From Phascolomyces articulosus (lineage: Eukaryota > Mucoromycota > Mucoromycetes > Mucorales > Lichtheimiaceae), in the NCBI GenBank assembly GCA_025677815.1, contig JAIXMP010000002.1, positions 248,001 through 312,000 on the forward strand: 64,000 bases of DNA, in the 5' to 3' direction. The position numbers and the translations under genes are program-made. The notes beneath the pieces were generated by a model. It was given only the letters and a program-made list of their open reading frames with translations. It ran no database searches and was not told the origin of the DNA. Of the stretch, positions 37,568-49,553 are shown piece by piece. Numbering within the stretch: the first letter of the stretch is position 1; each line of letters begins with the position of its first letter.

Positions 37568-40500
37568 TGCCGAATCCAACCAACGATTTTAAGCCATTTC
37601 ACTGTCAGTCGTGTAATCAATCTTATAATCACTCTGTCGAGCGGGTGAATAAAACCCTTCATTTTGAGAGATACGGGGGTGATGAGGATGATTTTCATAT
37701 ATGTGTTCAAAATAAAGTGATTGGCTTACTATGAATGAATATGTAAGTCTATAAAAATTCTCTAACTACTAATATCCTAATATCGAATCAGGGACAAGAA
37801 CCTATCGATCTGTATGAAACTGAGTCTTCAGAGGACGAAGTAGAAAACCTTGGTTATGGATCAATCAGTAAGTTGGTAACAGTATATGAAAGGGCCGAAT
37901 TACCATGAAACTTTAGCAGTGTGATTTAATGTATATTGCTAGTCATTTCTTCAGGAACATCGCATCATCAAATGGATTGAATTCTTCAACACAGCCCTTG
38001 GATGTATCATTTTGTTTGCCAGAAGAATATGCTACTGGCAGTGTTGATGTATCTTTGATGCTATTTCAAATTGCAAAAAAATCAAAGATGGCACGGGAAC
38101 ATTTTGACAAACAAATGAAAGTCATCAATAATTACATTGAATCAGTAACTGAATCGCAACCACCAAAACTTCCACTATATACACACTACAAATGTCGCAC
38201 GCATATCATAAAAAACTCTCCACTCAAACTAACATCGTATGATATGTGCCCAAATGGATGCAAAGTGTACATCGATGGTGATGATTCACAAGAATGCAGC
38301 CACTGTAACGAAAAAGAAAAAAGATATCGAGAAAAGCGCGACAAGTCAGGTACTATAATCAAACAACCTGCAGCCACTATCAAGTAGCTTTCTGTCCTTG
38401 AGCAACTTGCTCTTATGGTGCACGACCTTGAAACCTGCGCATTACTTCGTTATCGACTCAATAGAGATGTGGAATCAGGCACTATGACTGATATATTTGA
38501 CGGCAGTATTTATTAAAAAGCAGCACCAAAGTTTTTCAATACTGAACTTTCAATTGCCATCGGATTATATACGGATGGATTTACCAAGTATCGCTCAATG
38601 ACTATATGTCATTTTATTATTTTGAATTTTCCACCATCCATCAGAACAGAACAAAAGTACATGCTTCAGTCCTGTATAATTTATGGAAAGCGATCCCCGG
38701 TAGACCTTAAAAGTTTTTTACAACCTACAATCGACGAGTTTACAATTCTTCAGGATTATGGTATGAAAGTTAAAACAAAGGATGGTGAATTTTTGGTCAA
38801 AGCGCATATTTTCTTTGCAGGAGGCGATATACCAGCAGTTAGTAAAATGTGTGGTCATGCCGGTCATTCCCATCAGTATGGATGTCGCACATGTTATATC
38901 GACAAGTTTGAAGTATCAGAGTGCAATTACCGGCCAAGAGAACTTCCTGCTGCACCCCGCAAAAGAGAAGATTATGGCCAAAGTTTACCTGAAGTTGGTC
39001 AAAGTCCAAGTATGTTTGCCGCTTTGAAAATACATCATGGTAGAGCATTTTATGTGTTGGACATGATGCATTTACTTTATCATGGCTTGGGAAAACAAAT
39101 AATCCATTTAATTCTGGGAACAGATTTCCTAACGGATAAAGCAACAAAGGGCAACAAAAAATATAACCAAACAAGGAAAGACAAAAAAAAGAAGGATGAT
39201 GATGATGAGACTAAACGAGGACCGTTATTCTTAAGCAACAGCGAACTAAAAGAGGTCAACAAGTGGATACAGAAAGCAGCCGTAACCCAACCATCAAACT
39301 TTTCCTGTGCCATCAGTAGTTTAACTACAGAGAGTAAAAAAAGGACAAATAGCAATTTTCGAGCAGTAGACTACATGTATTTTTTGCTCTTCTTCCAACA
39401 ATTATTAAGGATACCATCCAACCTATACATCGTCCAGCAGTTTTTGCACTATCAAAAATTGTTCAAATTGGAGCGAGTCGATCGATAACGCGATTGGATA
39501 TTGATGAACTTGAAAAAGCAATTAAAAACTGGCATTCATGGTTGATGGATCAGGTTGACGATAAACTTATTGCGCCTAGAATATTTTCAATAACGCAACA
39601 CTATTTAACACATATGTCATATTTTATTGAAAAGATGGGTCCAATGCCTTTTTATAGTGCATTTGCACAAGAGCGAGCAATTGGTGGAATTAAAGCGCGG
39701 ATCACATCACGACGAGATACTGGAACAAATGCTGGTAATTATATATTTGATCAATGCATATCTACTGATATCAGTATATTAATTATTTTATTATATAGCA
39801 AACGAAATGCTTAGCCTTGCTTCAGAAAGGCGTAACGAACGGATCAGTAATGGTAATAATGAAGCAACCAACTTATCTGCTTTCCATGCTCTTACAGAAG
39901 CTGAAACATCCGTCTCTGAGGATGAAAAAGATCCAGATAGTCCCGAACTTTGGTCACCATTTAATGAAGAGAAATTACAGGAACTATCTTCAAAGTATGG
40001 ATTTAATGTTGTTGAAAAGGTATATTTATTATGACATAAAATTGTGAGATAGTTCCTTATAATATGAAATAATGAACACAGAAGTTAACACGAAGCATTA
40101 TATACCTTAAATAGACTCGTCTTTATTACAGAGTGTTTGAAAGAAAGGAAGTAATGGTTGGACCAAATGACAGAGTACAAGTTGGATATCGTGTGTGGAG
40201 AAGCGATGGATTAGGCAAAAAAACAGGGCTTCGAAATGGAACTGTCTATGGATCCTCGTATAAGCATGGATCTTCATTACGAAAGAATAATGTAGTTAAA
40301 CTTTGCCTAGAACTTAACACCAATAGACAACGCAACAATAAGACAAATTCTGTAGCACTGACATACTTTGGAGAGGTTTCTGCATACTTTTGTTACGAAG
40401 TCGATGACAAAAAAAGTGTATTGGCTATGGTAAAGTTATATCAAGCAGTAGGTAGTGGTGAACCCGGTTCATGATCATATAGAACAGAAAGTGCAGCAGT

Positions 40501-40665
40501 AAAACATGTAGTTGTCAGTGTGTATGATATAACGGGTATTGTTTGGTCAATTGAAAGCCCAGCATCGTCACGATATTACTTGTGTTCAGTTGACGATCCC
40601 GGTAGAAAAAAGATAAAAAGCTTTGAAAGCCATAGCAAAAAAAATAACAAAAGATATATTAGGAA
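37568..40665 (+). pseudogene. Tnp2-like CACTA transposase of element A, interrupted
   Basis: It starts with MPNPTNDFKPF and a Cys/His zinc-binding-like segment (CQSCNQSYNH). It then shows CACTA transposase features: MCPNGCKVYIDGDDSQECSHC, a segment YTDGFTKYRSMTICHFIILN, GGDIPAVSKMCGHAGHSHQY with GCRTC, LDMMHLLYHGLGKQ, and a DUF4218-like KMGPMPFYSAFAQERAIGG. Introns are visible, for example ending before ANEMLSLA at 39799. In-frame stops at 38385 (TAG), 38514 (TAA) and 40472 (TGA), plus a frameshift near 39405-39450, break it. Each stop is one C-to-T change from a sense codon (CAG, CAA, CGA). The C-terminal YFGEVSAYF domain matches the end of the element B transposase. Confidence 0.85.
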
Positions 40666-41739
40666 CACTTGATCGCACATGGTAGTACCTTTTCAAGGTT
40701 TAAATTTTGTACTTTCGTTTTATAGATATTGAATATTTTTCTCACTTCCCTCTCTTTCTTTCTTTTACCATATATTTTTAAATAAAATAAAATAACATCT
40801 CAAGCTTCTTTATACTCTACCTTATTTTTGCATTTTTATTATTACTGTAACCCTTGATTTTAAGATAGGACTTAGGTGGATTACAGGTAATAGGTAGTTT
40901 AATATAGTGAGCACCAGTAGTAATTAACGTATACTACAACGATATATTTAATAAAATGGTCTTTAATTATTGTAGAAATTAGAAGACTTGTATGTGAATT
41001 GATTGGATCAAGTGGTTAGATAAAATAAGGCTTTTTAATAAGCAATTGGATGGATATGAATTGTATCAAGAATATAAAACAAATATGATTATTCAATATT
41101 TGAGTGATCGAGGGATAGGAATGTTAATTTATTCTTTTAGTGAAATGTTCGATGATTATTTCAGTTCAAAAATCCTGACCTTTTATACTTTTTCCAAAGC
41201 AGCGCAGCAATCAATTATTCTTGGCAGAAGACAACTTGGCGAGGAATAATATCCAATCGTATTGCATATATAAATGAGACAGAAGGTTATTGGTTGGCCA
41301 AGATCCTTGGCTGCATTACCAAGATGCTAAGATCCTTGGTAATAGAGAATAATGTTGAAAGTGATGGAATAAACAAGAAGGTCGAGTAGGACCAAGAAGT
41401 AACATCATTTCACAATTAAAAATCTCAATATTGGATATCAAGGCCAGATTCAGGAACAATATGCAGGTTACACAATTATGGACGGATGTATGATCAATAA
41501 GTTGGTTGCGCGAGTGGAAAAAAAGGCCTTTGGCTTTATAAATTTCACTGCTATTTCTAATACAAAATAATGATAAAAATGAAAGGCACTAATGATAAAA
41601 ATAAAAGGTACTGATGATAATAATAATATAACTGATATAAATAATAATAATATGGGAAAGATATAAAAAATAAAATAAATTGAAATAAAAATATATAAAA
41701 AGAAAGAGGAGAGTGGTAATCATTGAGTATTACATTACT
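40666..41739. other. Element A interior between the two genes
   Basis: No intact gene. A 67-codon frame (41046-41249, DGYELYQEYKTNMIIQYLSD) looks protein-like and may be a relic exon, but no partner exon was found. The rest is AT-rich and includes an imperfect direct repeat of GATAAAAATGAAAGGCACT-like units at about 41570-41615. Confidence 0.4.
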
Positions 41740-42912
41740 ATGGAGAATATATCACCTGATATTTACCTTGAAAATTCTCCATCATTTCATTCTCAACGCA
41801 CTCGTCACGTATTGACTACTACTACTAGGCGTACAACTGAAGATAACTTTGAAACCAAAGTTATCGGATAATTTGGCCAAATAAGCGGTTCACTTAATCT
41901 AATCAATTCAACGGTTGGTACCTTAGTAGAGAAGGTAGAAGGTTTAAAGGAAGAATTGGAGGTTGCCAACGAGGAGATTCTCAGTCTCAAAACTACCATT
42001 GCAACAAGGGAAGATAAACTTGCCAAGAGAGCCATGGAAGACGATAACGGCCCTGGGATTTTTGAAGACGTTCCTTTTGAGAAGGGCAAGTACGAGCGAA
42101 AAGTGGGGTCCCAAGCCAGGTTCTCAATGAATGAATTAATGGATCTTTGTAGAGACATCCGGGCACAACATAACCTTGATATGAGCGAGTTCGACGAGGA
42201 AATTACGGAGGACAACGTTTTGCTACATGCCAAAATCATTGTTGCCTCGATGCTCAAAGGGAAATCGGTTAACATGACCATGAAAACTACATGGAAAAGT
42301 GATCCAGAGCTTGCCCATAGAAACTGTGTTAAATTGGAACGTCGCTGTGCCAGATTTGTACCTTTGGCAGCATGCAGAAAAATTGGATGGCGAATAAAAT
42401 TTTACAATTGATTTGGGATCGAAAGGTGGGATACATTAAGAGAAAGGAAAAAGAAAGAAGACAACAACAGCTGCAGCTGCCATCTCAACAACAACAACAA
42501 CCATCTCAACAACAGCAACAACAGCATCCATCTCAACAACAGCATCCATCTCAACAACAGCAACAACAACAGCCGGCATCAACATCTGAACAACCGGAAA
42601 TGCCACCCCAACAACAACGACAAAACGATGATGATGAACTTGCAATGGCCTGGAGCGATGAAGAAGATCGAGTTGTAACAAGTGCAAGGCCAGCTGTATT
42701 GGGGCTTCGTGTTGGATCCAAGCGTCGCACGAATGCATCAGAAGGTATGGCATCTTTTCTCGATATATTTATTGTATTGGATCTATCATAAGAATGATAA
42801 TATAATAAAACCAATACTAACTGCAGATTTTACAATAGAACCTAGAAAAAAACGACAAGTCCAAAGAAGACAAATCCAAGATGAAAATGACGATAACAAT
42901 GATATATACTGA
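41740..42912 (+). pseudogene. Coiled-coil accessory protein of element A, interrupted
   Basis: ATG 41740 opens MENISPDIYLENSPSF. An in-frame TAA (41869-41871) follows codon 43. Then come a coiled coil (GTLVEKVEGLKEELEVANEE), a helical domain with CARFVPLAAC, a one-base frameshift near 42370, and the stretch KNWMANKILQLIWDRKVGYI. After that come a polyGln tract, an acidic patch and, after an intron following NASE, a basic tail (EPRKKRQVQRRQ). The order coiled coil, helical domain with a Cys/Asn/Trp motif, then charged C-terminus parallels the intact accessory gene of element B, so I infer a conserved second protein of these transposons, perhaps a DNA-binding partner as TnpA is in plant En/Spm. 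Confidence 0.7.
42464..42582 (+). repeat. CAA/CAG-rich minisatellite (polyGln with Pro-Ser spacers)
   Basis: Variable units of CATCTCAACAACAACA type repeat about five times, encoding Gln runs separated by Pro-Ser or His-Pro-Ser. It lies inside the accessory gene of element A and is likely length-variable. Confidence 0.85.
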
Positions 42913-43263
42913 GTGATGAATAAAAATAGTAGTAAATGCACTTATTACACAAATATATTACTTGATTATATCTATAAAGAATATAAATCGTTTGGTGATA
43001 GTATAACATGTTATTTTTTTCTATGCTAATAACAATAATGATATTGTGTGGTCGCTGTAGGAAGTGAAGCATCCATATACCACTGCCAGGTACGTATTGG
43101 ATGGAAGATTCCTATATTCTCGGCAGCTGTCCGAAAGGATGTACGTATTACACGTGTAACCTTTGTTAAGTAGGATTTGTCTTCCATGAATACTTAGGGT
43201 TTTTTTTTTAGGTTTTTTTAGGTTTTTTTACGAGCATTTTCGTGTATTCCTTTTTCTACAGTG

Positions 43264-44360
43264 TCAAGATTGTTTTTTATCCACTATAACTGACGTAATA
43301 AACAACTATAATATCAGGGTGGTAATAACAAATAGAGAGTATTATAAACAATATAATATCGGAAACTCATTTATAACGCATTTACATTTAATTGGAAGAT
43401 TTGTAATAAAAAATGATTTTATTAAATAAAAAAAATATGTTTATTACTAGCTAAGAGAAAATAATATTAATATCTATATAGAATCTATGAAAAACCAACA
43501 TAAAAAAAATATATAAGGAATGTAAACTTTTTTTATTTATTAATCTATATAAATTAGAATGTGTTTTTATATTGAGAATTGATATTATAAATATATATTA
43601 ACAATAAAAGAGTATAGTCACTTACCCTATTGTTCTATGCTAGAGAGAGAAGAAAAGAATTAGTTAGAAAAATAGATAATATGATGGTTGACATAAGAAT
43701 TTTTTCTTAAAAAAAACACATACTCCTCGATGTTATCTCTTTCTCGTTTATTTTGTGCATCATTTACATTTTTCATCGTAAACGCAACATTGTATTTGCG
43801 ATCCAATCGCCGTTGCACAAATCAAAGTGGATTGGAAGCGACTGCTCTTCTACTTCTTTCTTCAGTTCAGTGAGCAAAGAAGCTCTAAGTTCAGCATGGG
43901 TATGTTCTTAACTTTATTATTTATTTTCTGTTGAAAACAGATATTTACCTGTCACTGGCGTCATAATAGGGGTAATGCATTTTATATAAATAACAAAAAG
44001 AAAAAGAGAAAATGCCAAAAAAACCATCAACTATCTTGTTAAAATACATTGCGGTAGTTGTAACTGTCAAACCGTACTACTGAACATAATAAATATGGTA
44101 AGGCATCAAAAGTTTGTATTACGTCAAGTGGAGTTCTGCCAAATTCGGCCAAATTCGGCCAAAAGCTCAAATCTTTTTTTATGGTGTGGTTTGAGTATTG
44201 GTAGGATCCCATTCACTAGTTCACAAAAAAAGATAATTGTAAAACCGTGGTATTTTCATTCATAGTTATTAATCACCACGTTTGTAAAACAAAATTATTT
44301 TGTATGTTTAATAATCAATAATAATAAACATAAACCTTTGCTGAGCCTGATGTAACAGAC
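43264..44360. other. Gene-free sequence right of element A
   Basis: AT-rich, with only short frames. It includes the right member of the inverted repeat pair (44133-44186). Nothing else was recognised. Confidence 0.45.
44133..44186. repeat. Right member of the inverted repeat pair flanking element A
   Basis: Contains TTCTGCCAAATTCGGCC with AAATTCGGCC duplicated, and ends TTTTTTATGGTG. Its reverse complement starts CACCATAAAAAA like the block at 37108. The GGCCGAATTTGGC words resemble subterminal transposase-binding repeats. Confidence 0.5.
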
Positions 44361-44769
44361 GTCAATATGAAAATAAAGAGTATTCAGGATACTCCTGTAG
44401 AAATGTTTAAATTTCGAGAAGTATGAAGTATCATATCTGTTACTCCAACACAACTCACTCAATGGGGAGTTGAATGTAAATTATTATTTCATAATAATTG
44501 GTATACGCATAGTGTTTTTATAGAGTTACGCAAGGGAAAAATTACGGTATAATCCTACCTGCTGGAAAGCTGCCTGTCGTTGACCATTTTTTATCATCTA
44601 CTCCTAAGCCAATGGTACCGATTGCAAGCAATATCACTGTTATTATTTTAGATCCTATTACATTAATGGTTTTGGAGTAACCACGACTGAAGAAGTTGGC
44701 TATGGGTTTCATAAATTTTGCATTACCAATGAGTGTGAAACAACTCTTATTAAGAACGATATTGTATAA
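44361..44769 (+). pseudogene. Fragment of an MpaB-like oxygenase gene (last two exons)
   Basis: VNMKIKSIQDTPVEMFKF (from 44361) matches VNMEMKDIPDTLEAMIKF of the intact gene at 51759-53345. An intron-like gap ending in TTTATAG follows, then at 44524 SYAREKLRYNPTCWKAAC matches SYARNKVRYNPTNWKVAK. After a frameshift come VDHFLSSTPKPMVPIAS and ILDPIT. The intron sits at the same place as in the intact gene, so this is a DNA-level duplicate, not a retrocopy. It is on the opposite strand and lacks the first three exons. Several frameshifts make it non-functional. Confidence 0.75.
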
Positions 44770-44828
44770 ATAAATTGAATCCTGAAAGGTTTAAACCTTT
44801 TAAAAAAAAGTCCTGTATCATATTAGAA

Positions 44829-45151
44829 TTTAGATAGATTTATTAATTAATACCGAGCGAACCACAATCCAAAATCTTCACTTTCTTGATATGTCTTCAG
44901 CATGCACTTGTTGTTTGGCCCCAACATCTTCGAACATTTTCATGTTTTGATTTCCAATACCGTCTGTAAAAAAAGGTATGATCCAATATAGAGCAATGGA
45001 ATAATCAACATGAATCAAATAAGAATAATGTAGTAATAATGCAAATGCACGTGCCATGGTAAGTAGAGTGGGTGTGGTAATGTTGGAACGTTCTTCAAAT
45101 GGTAGATGCCCAATTTTCATACCTACAATGTTCAAAATATCCAATTAAATT
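44829..45151 (-). other. Coding-like remnant, family not recognised
   Basis: A minus-strand frame (MKIGHLPFEERSNITTPTL, then a hydrophobic LLLHYSYLIHVDYSIALY stretch) begins right after a GTAG acceptor-like site and ends at 44878. A neighbouring frame continues as YQESEDFGLWFARY. It looks like a decayed or incompletely modelled exon. It lies between the MpaB-like fragment and element B. I cannot name a function. Confidence 0.3.
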
Positions 45152-45818
45152 TCATGACATAGTCAGACTATTCAAACCAGGGATGAACCTATCCATTAAT
45201 ACTGGTTTTTGAGACTAAGTGCTTTTTTCAAGATCATGATAAGATATTCACATGAGATTGAATTGCGAACTGGAGATACTACTTAATAGTGAGATGTAAA
45301 AAAAAAAAAAACTAAGAACGTAAAATATCTTTACTTTCGATTGACCAACATCAGGTTGTTTTTCATTTTTGATTAGTGCTAAAAAAAGTATGGGGTAGCA
45401 TTCCTACTTTTACCTTCCCTTTTTATTACATTGTGCTGATAAAAACCCACTAAAGTAAGCCGTTTTTACAGAAAACTATTAACACAGTGGAAAATATTAT
45501 ACGATAATTACAGGTTCCAGAAAAGTATTCTATGTTGTCTATTATTAATAAAGAGTACATTCTAGAATTATAAGTAAAATCATGGATAAGGCTTGGATAA
45601 AATCTTTAATTCCAGTTTAAAACTTTGTTCTCTGGAACATAGAATAATTATAAAATTCTATGTTAATGGATTCCATAAAAGATGATGTAATTCAATCTTT
45701 AAGAGTAATTGTGTAATATGACAAGATTTCTTACTTTATTCTTCTTTTGTTCATGGATTGATACTTTAATAAATGAAGAAAAAAAACATTTGCTTTAAAT
45801 TGTTTTTGACACATAAAA

Positions 45819-48800
45819 CTATAATCTATTTCTTACTCCCAGGGTCTCTTGGTGATGCTTTCCGTTTACCATCCCTGGCCAAATTAAATGTTGCCTGAAT
45901 ATCTGATTTCCTCTTGTTTCAGTGACAAGACCAACGAAGTCAGTTATTGACTCTGTATCTACTATATACATCTTTTCTGTACTTGATTGAGTTAAATACA
46001 AGGATCCTGTAGAATTTTCAACTAGAGGTTGGTATATCCCGATAATGGCCAACTTTTTGGTGCTGTCGATAATTGAAGTACTTCTCGCTTTAGCATATGT
46101 AAAATAGAAGTAAACTTTGCCAAAATATGCTTTTTTTTCGAAGATCACACTTGAATTTAGACCGCGCCGCGCTCTCCTATTTTTTAATTGTAAAAATTCA
46201 TGTTACTCTGGCTGCTTTTATTGGCGTAACTGCAGTATTATAATACCTGTCAACATCTATCTCTAATCGCACCATGTATGCCATCCGTTGCTTTGAGGTG
46301 TGATGCAGTATACTGGAGTAGACATTGTGATTGAACCACAGCTGCCCACTGATATGAACATCTGTTGTGGCCCCTGTAATATCGCCAGTTTCATTTATAC
46401 GTGTACGGTATGTTTCAAGAGCATCACAAAAAACTTCTTTGGTGACACCTGCAATTGTATCTGCATATTCATCCAGTTTCAGCCTTTTAATAGTACTCCA
46501 TAATTCTGGAGCTGTACCATCCTGCTTTTCCCCGTATTTCCATGATGGCTCTGTTGATATTTCGTTACACTGCTGCAACTCTGGATTGTTATTTTCAGAT
46601 CTATCGTTTTCGACAACTGTATCTACATATCGTGCTCTGGCCAACGAAAGCATAACGTTAGATGCATTTATTCCAGGGTTAGTGGTGGAATTTATATGTT
46701 GCTTATACCATCCAATCATACGTTCTAAGCATCGTGCACTATAGTAACGCAGTGGTCCCATTTTCAAAATCATTTCAGGGATATGCGTTAAGTAATGTTG
46801 ATTCGCTGTAAATATTGATACTGAAATAACTTTGTCGATTTGTATAAGCTTTTTCAAATATGCATGCCATTGGTCTAAACCGCTAATATATATCATAAAT
46901 AAATTAGTTTAGGATCATTCTACTTTGACTAAATATTTTCACTTACGTGCGGATAGTTTCAATATCATTTTCATGTATCGAGTATTGTAGAGACAGCTGA
47001 CATGAACGAATAAGACCCAAAAGTTTCATCTTTGCTATATCATTCTTAATATGAGGTGCAATGAGTGTAGGTACAATATACAGCATGAAGTCAAGCCAAT
47101 CAACAGCTCTATTTTGCGATTGGCCAATCAAGCTATAAAAGTTCCCTTCGAATGCAGTTGGTATTTGGTTTCGCGAATATTCCATATCGTTCATGACTTT
47201 TTGAATAACGTCTCTTTGAATATCGAAAGGATTAGATTTTGCTACGTTGTTAACATGAGCGACTGTATACTTTCCAGAAAATAACTGGAATAATTGCTCT
47301 GCAATACTATGCCCAAGTAAATGCATTTCGTCCAGTCCGTAGAATTCTGGCCCTTTAAAGCTTTTCAAATCTGCTAAAAGAGATTTTGCTGTGATACCAG
47401 GCTAAAAGAGTAATTAACATGAAAATTTACTACGTAGTAAGATTATGTGCTGATTTAAATAACATAAAGTTACATATATATATGTATATACTTACTTCAC
47501 TCTTATTCTTATATCCATCTTTTGTACGCCATGCTGCAGACAAGTCAGGAAAATACATCCCACCTCTATTGTTACCATCAGGATGAATCCCTTTTACCAA
47601 ACACAAACGACATCCATAAAACGACATGTGTCCATTGTGGCATGCTAGTGCTGCTACACCAGGTATATTACCAGTTGCCAAAAGAAGGTGTACCCGCGCA
47701 CAAATATGTTTATTATCAGAGGTATGTACTTCCATTCCTTCACTTTGCAATATCTCCAACTCTTTCATTGTGGGCTTTAGGAAGCTCCAAATATCGTTTG
47801 GTTTACGTGGACCCGGAATTAGACATATCTGTAACATATTATTTTTTTCATATCTATCATATATACAATAAGTGATTAGTTATAACCTTATCCCTCTTCT
47901 ATGATTTTTCCTACTTTTGATCACTTTATAATAGCTTTTATACCTGATGGATGGATCCAGATTCAAAATTGTGCAGTGAATAATAGTCATCTTATACCGA
48001 GAATTTTTATCGAAAGGACGGAATGCATCTGCATAAAGCACTACGGCAATATCATACTCTCCAGTAAACAAATCATGTCTCATGCTTTGATATACTGATC
48101 CATCCAAAATATCACAAAATACTCCTTCAGTGTGAGTATGTGTATGTCGATAATTTAGAAGTTTACGAGTGTCTGGATTGTACAATAAATATGCAAGTTG
48201 GGAACCTAATGGAAGCTGTTCGATAGTTGCACGTGGTAATGAATCTGATCCTTCGATATATCTTGGTGTGGAACATTCGTCACATGTAAGGCTTGAATCA
48301 TCTTCATTATACATCTTACATCCATTTTCGCACATATGATAGATTGTAGGTTTTACTGGATATATAGTTTCCATTAAATCCTTTGATCGATGCATTGAAT
48401 AGATGTGTTCGTGAGCTGTAATATAAATAAAACGTTAGAGGTTTTATAAAGGATTTTCATTGGGAATTTACCTACATGGATCAATGCTTGTTATAATTTC
48501 GTTCATGAGTTTAATATACTGTAGGTGAGCTGCTCTTGAATTTGGGAAATTCTCATAAACTCTTTGAGCTTTTAGGCTTATTATTTCTGTGGCTCTTAGA
48601 GTAACACCATTCTGAAAATCATATCTTAGTCTTGCACTGTTACTTTCTCTGTTTTCTACTTACAAAAATCAACTAAAAATTAGACGTATAATATTCTGAC
48701 CTATTCAAAATATAATATGCATACCATTTTCGTTTATTATCTCCTCTACGTGTTCTTGTTGATTTACTCGATGGATATTCATTGACTCATCTTGATCATG

Positions 48801-49262
48801 ACTAATTACTGAATCGTTCAATGGAAGATTGTCAGCTGTAGTATTTATTTCTGTGATATCATTATTAGTAGACGATTCGCTATTTTCACGTATGAATTGA
48901 TCATCCAGTTCGTGATGTTCTCGATTGATTCTTGAATGAGATCTTATGAAGTGCTGTTCCTGCATTTGGCTATTGTGCACCGGTTAATAATTTGGACGTT
49001 GTCGATACGAACGGAGAAGTATGAGAAGATATTACCTCGAACCTGAACGTGAGTTTGTGCTTGAGCTTGAGCTTGAGCTACTACTACTATGGTTATTCAA
49101 CTTTCTTTTTTTCTGTCGGTGTGCCTGAAGACAGGCATTCGCATGAGTGCGAAAATAATCCTTGAGCACTTGTTGACGACACCAACCACAAGTTATTCTT
49201 TCTGTAGTACTTAATGATTGTTTTTGACGTTTACGATATTTGTTTGGCAAACCAAAAGTCAT
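45819..49262 (-). CDS. CACTA transposase (Tnp2-like), 8 exons, 973 aa, open reading frame intact
   Basis: Predicted to bind and cut transposon ends. Minus-strand exons are 49036-49262, 48725-48969, 48476-48646, 47944-48415, 47496-47853, 46947-47401, 46247-46882 and 45819-46176; all phases agree with no stop. The N-terminus has a zinc-finger-like CGWCRQQVLKDYFRTHANAC and a Ser/Arg tail. The core has MCENGCKMYNEDDSSLTCDEC, YADAFRPFDKNSRYKMTIIH, LIPGPRKPNDIWSFLKP, CHNGHMSFYGCRLC, GLDEMHLLGH and the DUF4218-like KMGPLRYYSARCLERMIGW. The end is the AYFGKVYFYF domain shared with element A. The last intron (46177-46246) is inferred to rejoin that domain; without it the protein would end at 46198 with 870 residues. 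One oddity is GNIPG where element A has GDIPA. Confidence 0.85.
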
Positions 49263-49333
49263 TGTGAGTATGGTTTATAAAAGGAAAAAAGAGTGATGTT
49301 AAAGTTTGCAGTAACAATGAAAATATAGTAACA

Positions 49334-49434
49334 ACAATGCTACGGAACACGTCTTTAATATAACGCTGCGGAACGCGTAGTTGTACCATAACGCTGTGGA
49401 GCGCGTTTTCGTATCGTAACGCTGCGGAACGCGT
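49334..49434. repeat. Four tandem GC-rich 19-bp units at about 28-bp spacing in the divergent promoter of element B
   Basis: Units at 49334-49352, 49360-49378, 49388-49406 and 49416-49434 share ATAACGCTGCGGAACGCGT with few changes. Three spacings are 26, 28 and 28 bp. They stand out in very AT-rich DNA and sit between the transposase ATG (49262, minus) and the accessory ATG (49554, plus). A protein-binding array controlling both genes is a reasonable inference. Confidence 0.85.
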
Positions 49435-49553
49435 AACATATTAATACAAAAGAAGTTCTGAACCATCACGTCATTATATCTCTCTTTTACTTGTTTATTC
49501 TTTTTTTCTCTTTTCTTTCTTCTTCACTGTTTTTTTTATTCTTTTATTTTATA

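Larger units (their letters stand above)
37245..43263. mobile_element. CACTA-type (CMC/EnSpm) DNA transposon, element A, complete ends but broken genes
   Basis: The left end reads CACTGTAGAAAA (37245-37256) and the right end is its exact reverse complement (43252-43263). The 3-bp target duplication TCA lies at 37242-37244 and 43264-43266. CAC termini and 3-bp duplications are hallmarks of CACTA elements. AAAAAAACCTAAA words recur inside both ends, and TTCGTGT words occur subterminally. The element is 6019 bp and carries, on its plus strand, a Tnp2-like transposase pseudogene followed by an accessory-protein pseudogene. The clean duplication shows one discrete insertion; the broken genes mean it could move only with a transposase supplied in trans. 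Confidence 0.9.

Noticed and set aside
38385..41871. Possible stop-codon reassignment (TAA/TAG read as Gln)
   Set aside because: The intact genes in the window end with TAA, TAG or TGA and have no internal stops; frameshifts in the same elements show ordinary decay.
42436..42814. Long Val/Ser-rich antisense frames over the CAA repeat
   Set aside because: They are shadows of the CAA/CAG repeat on the opposite strand.
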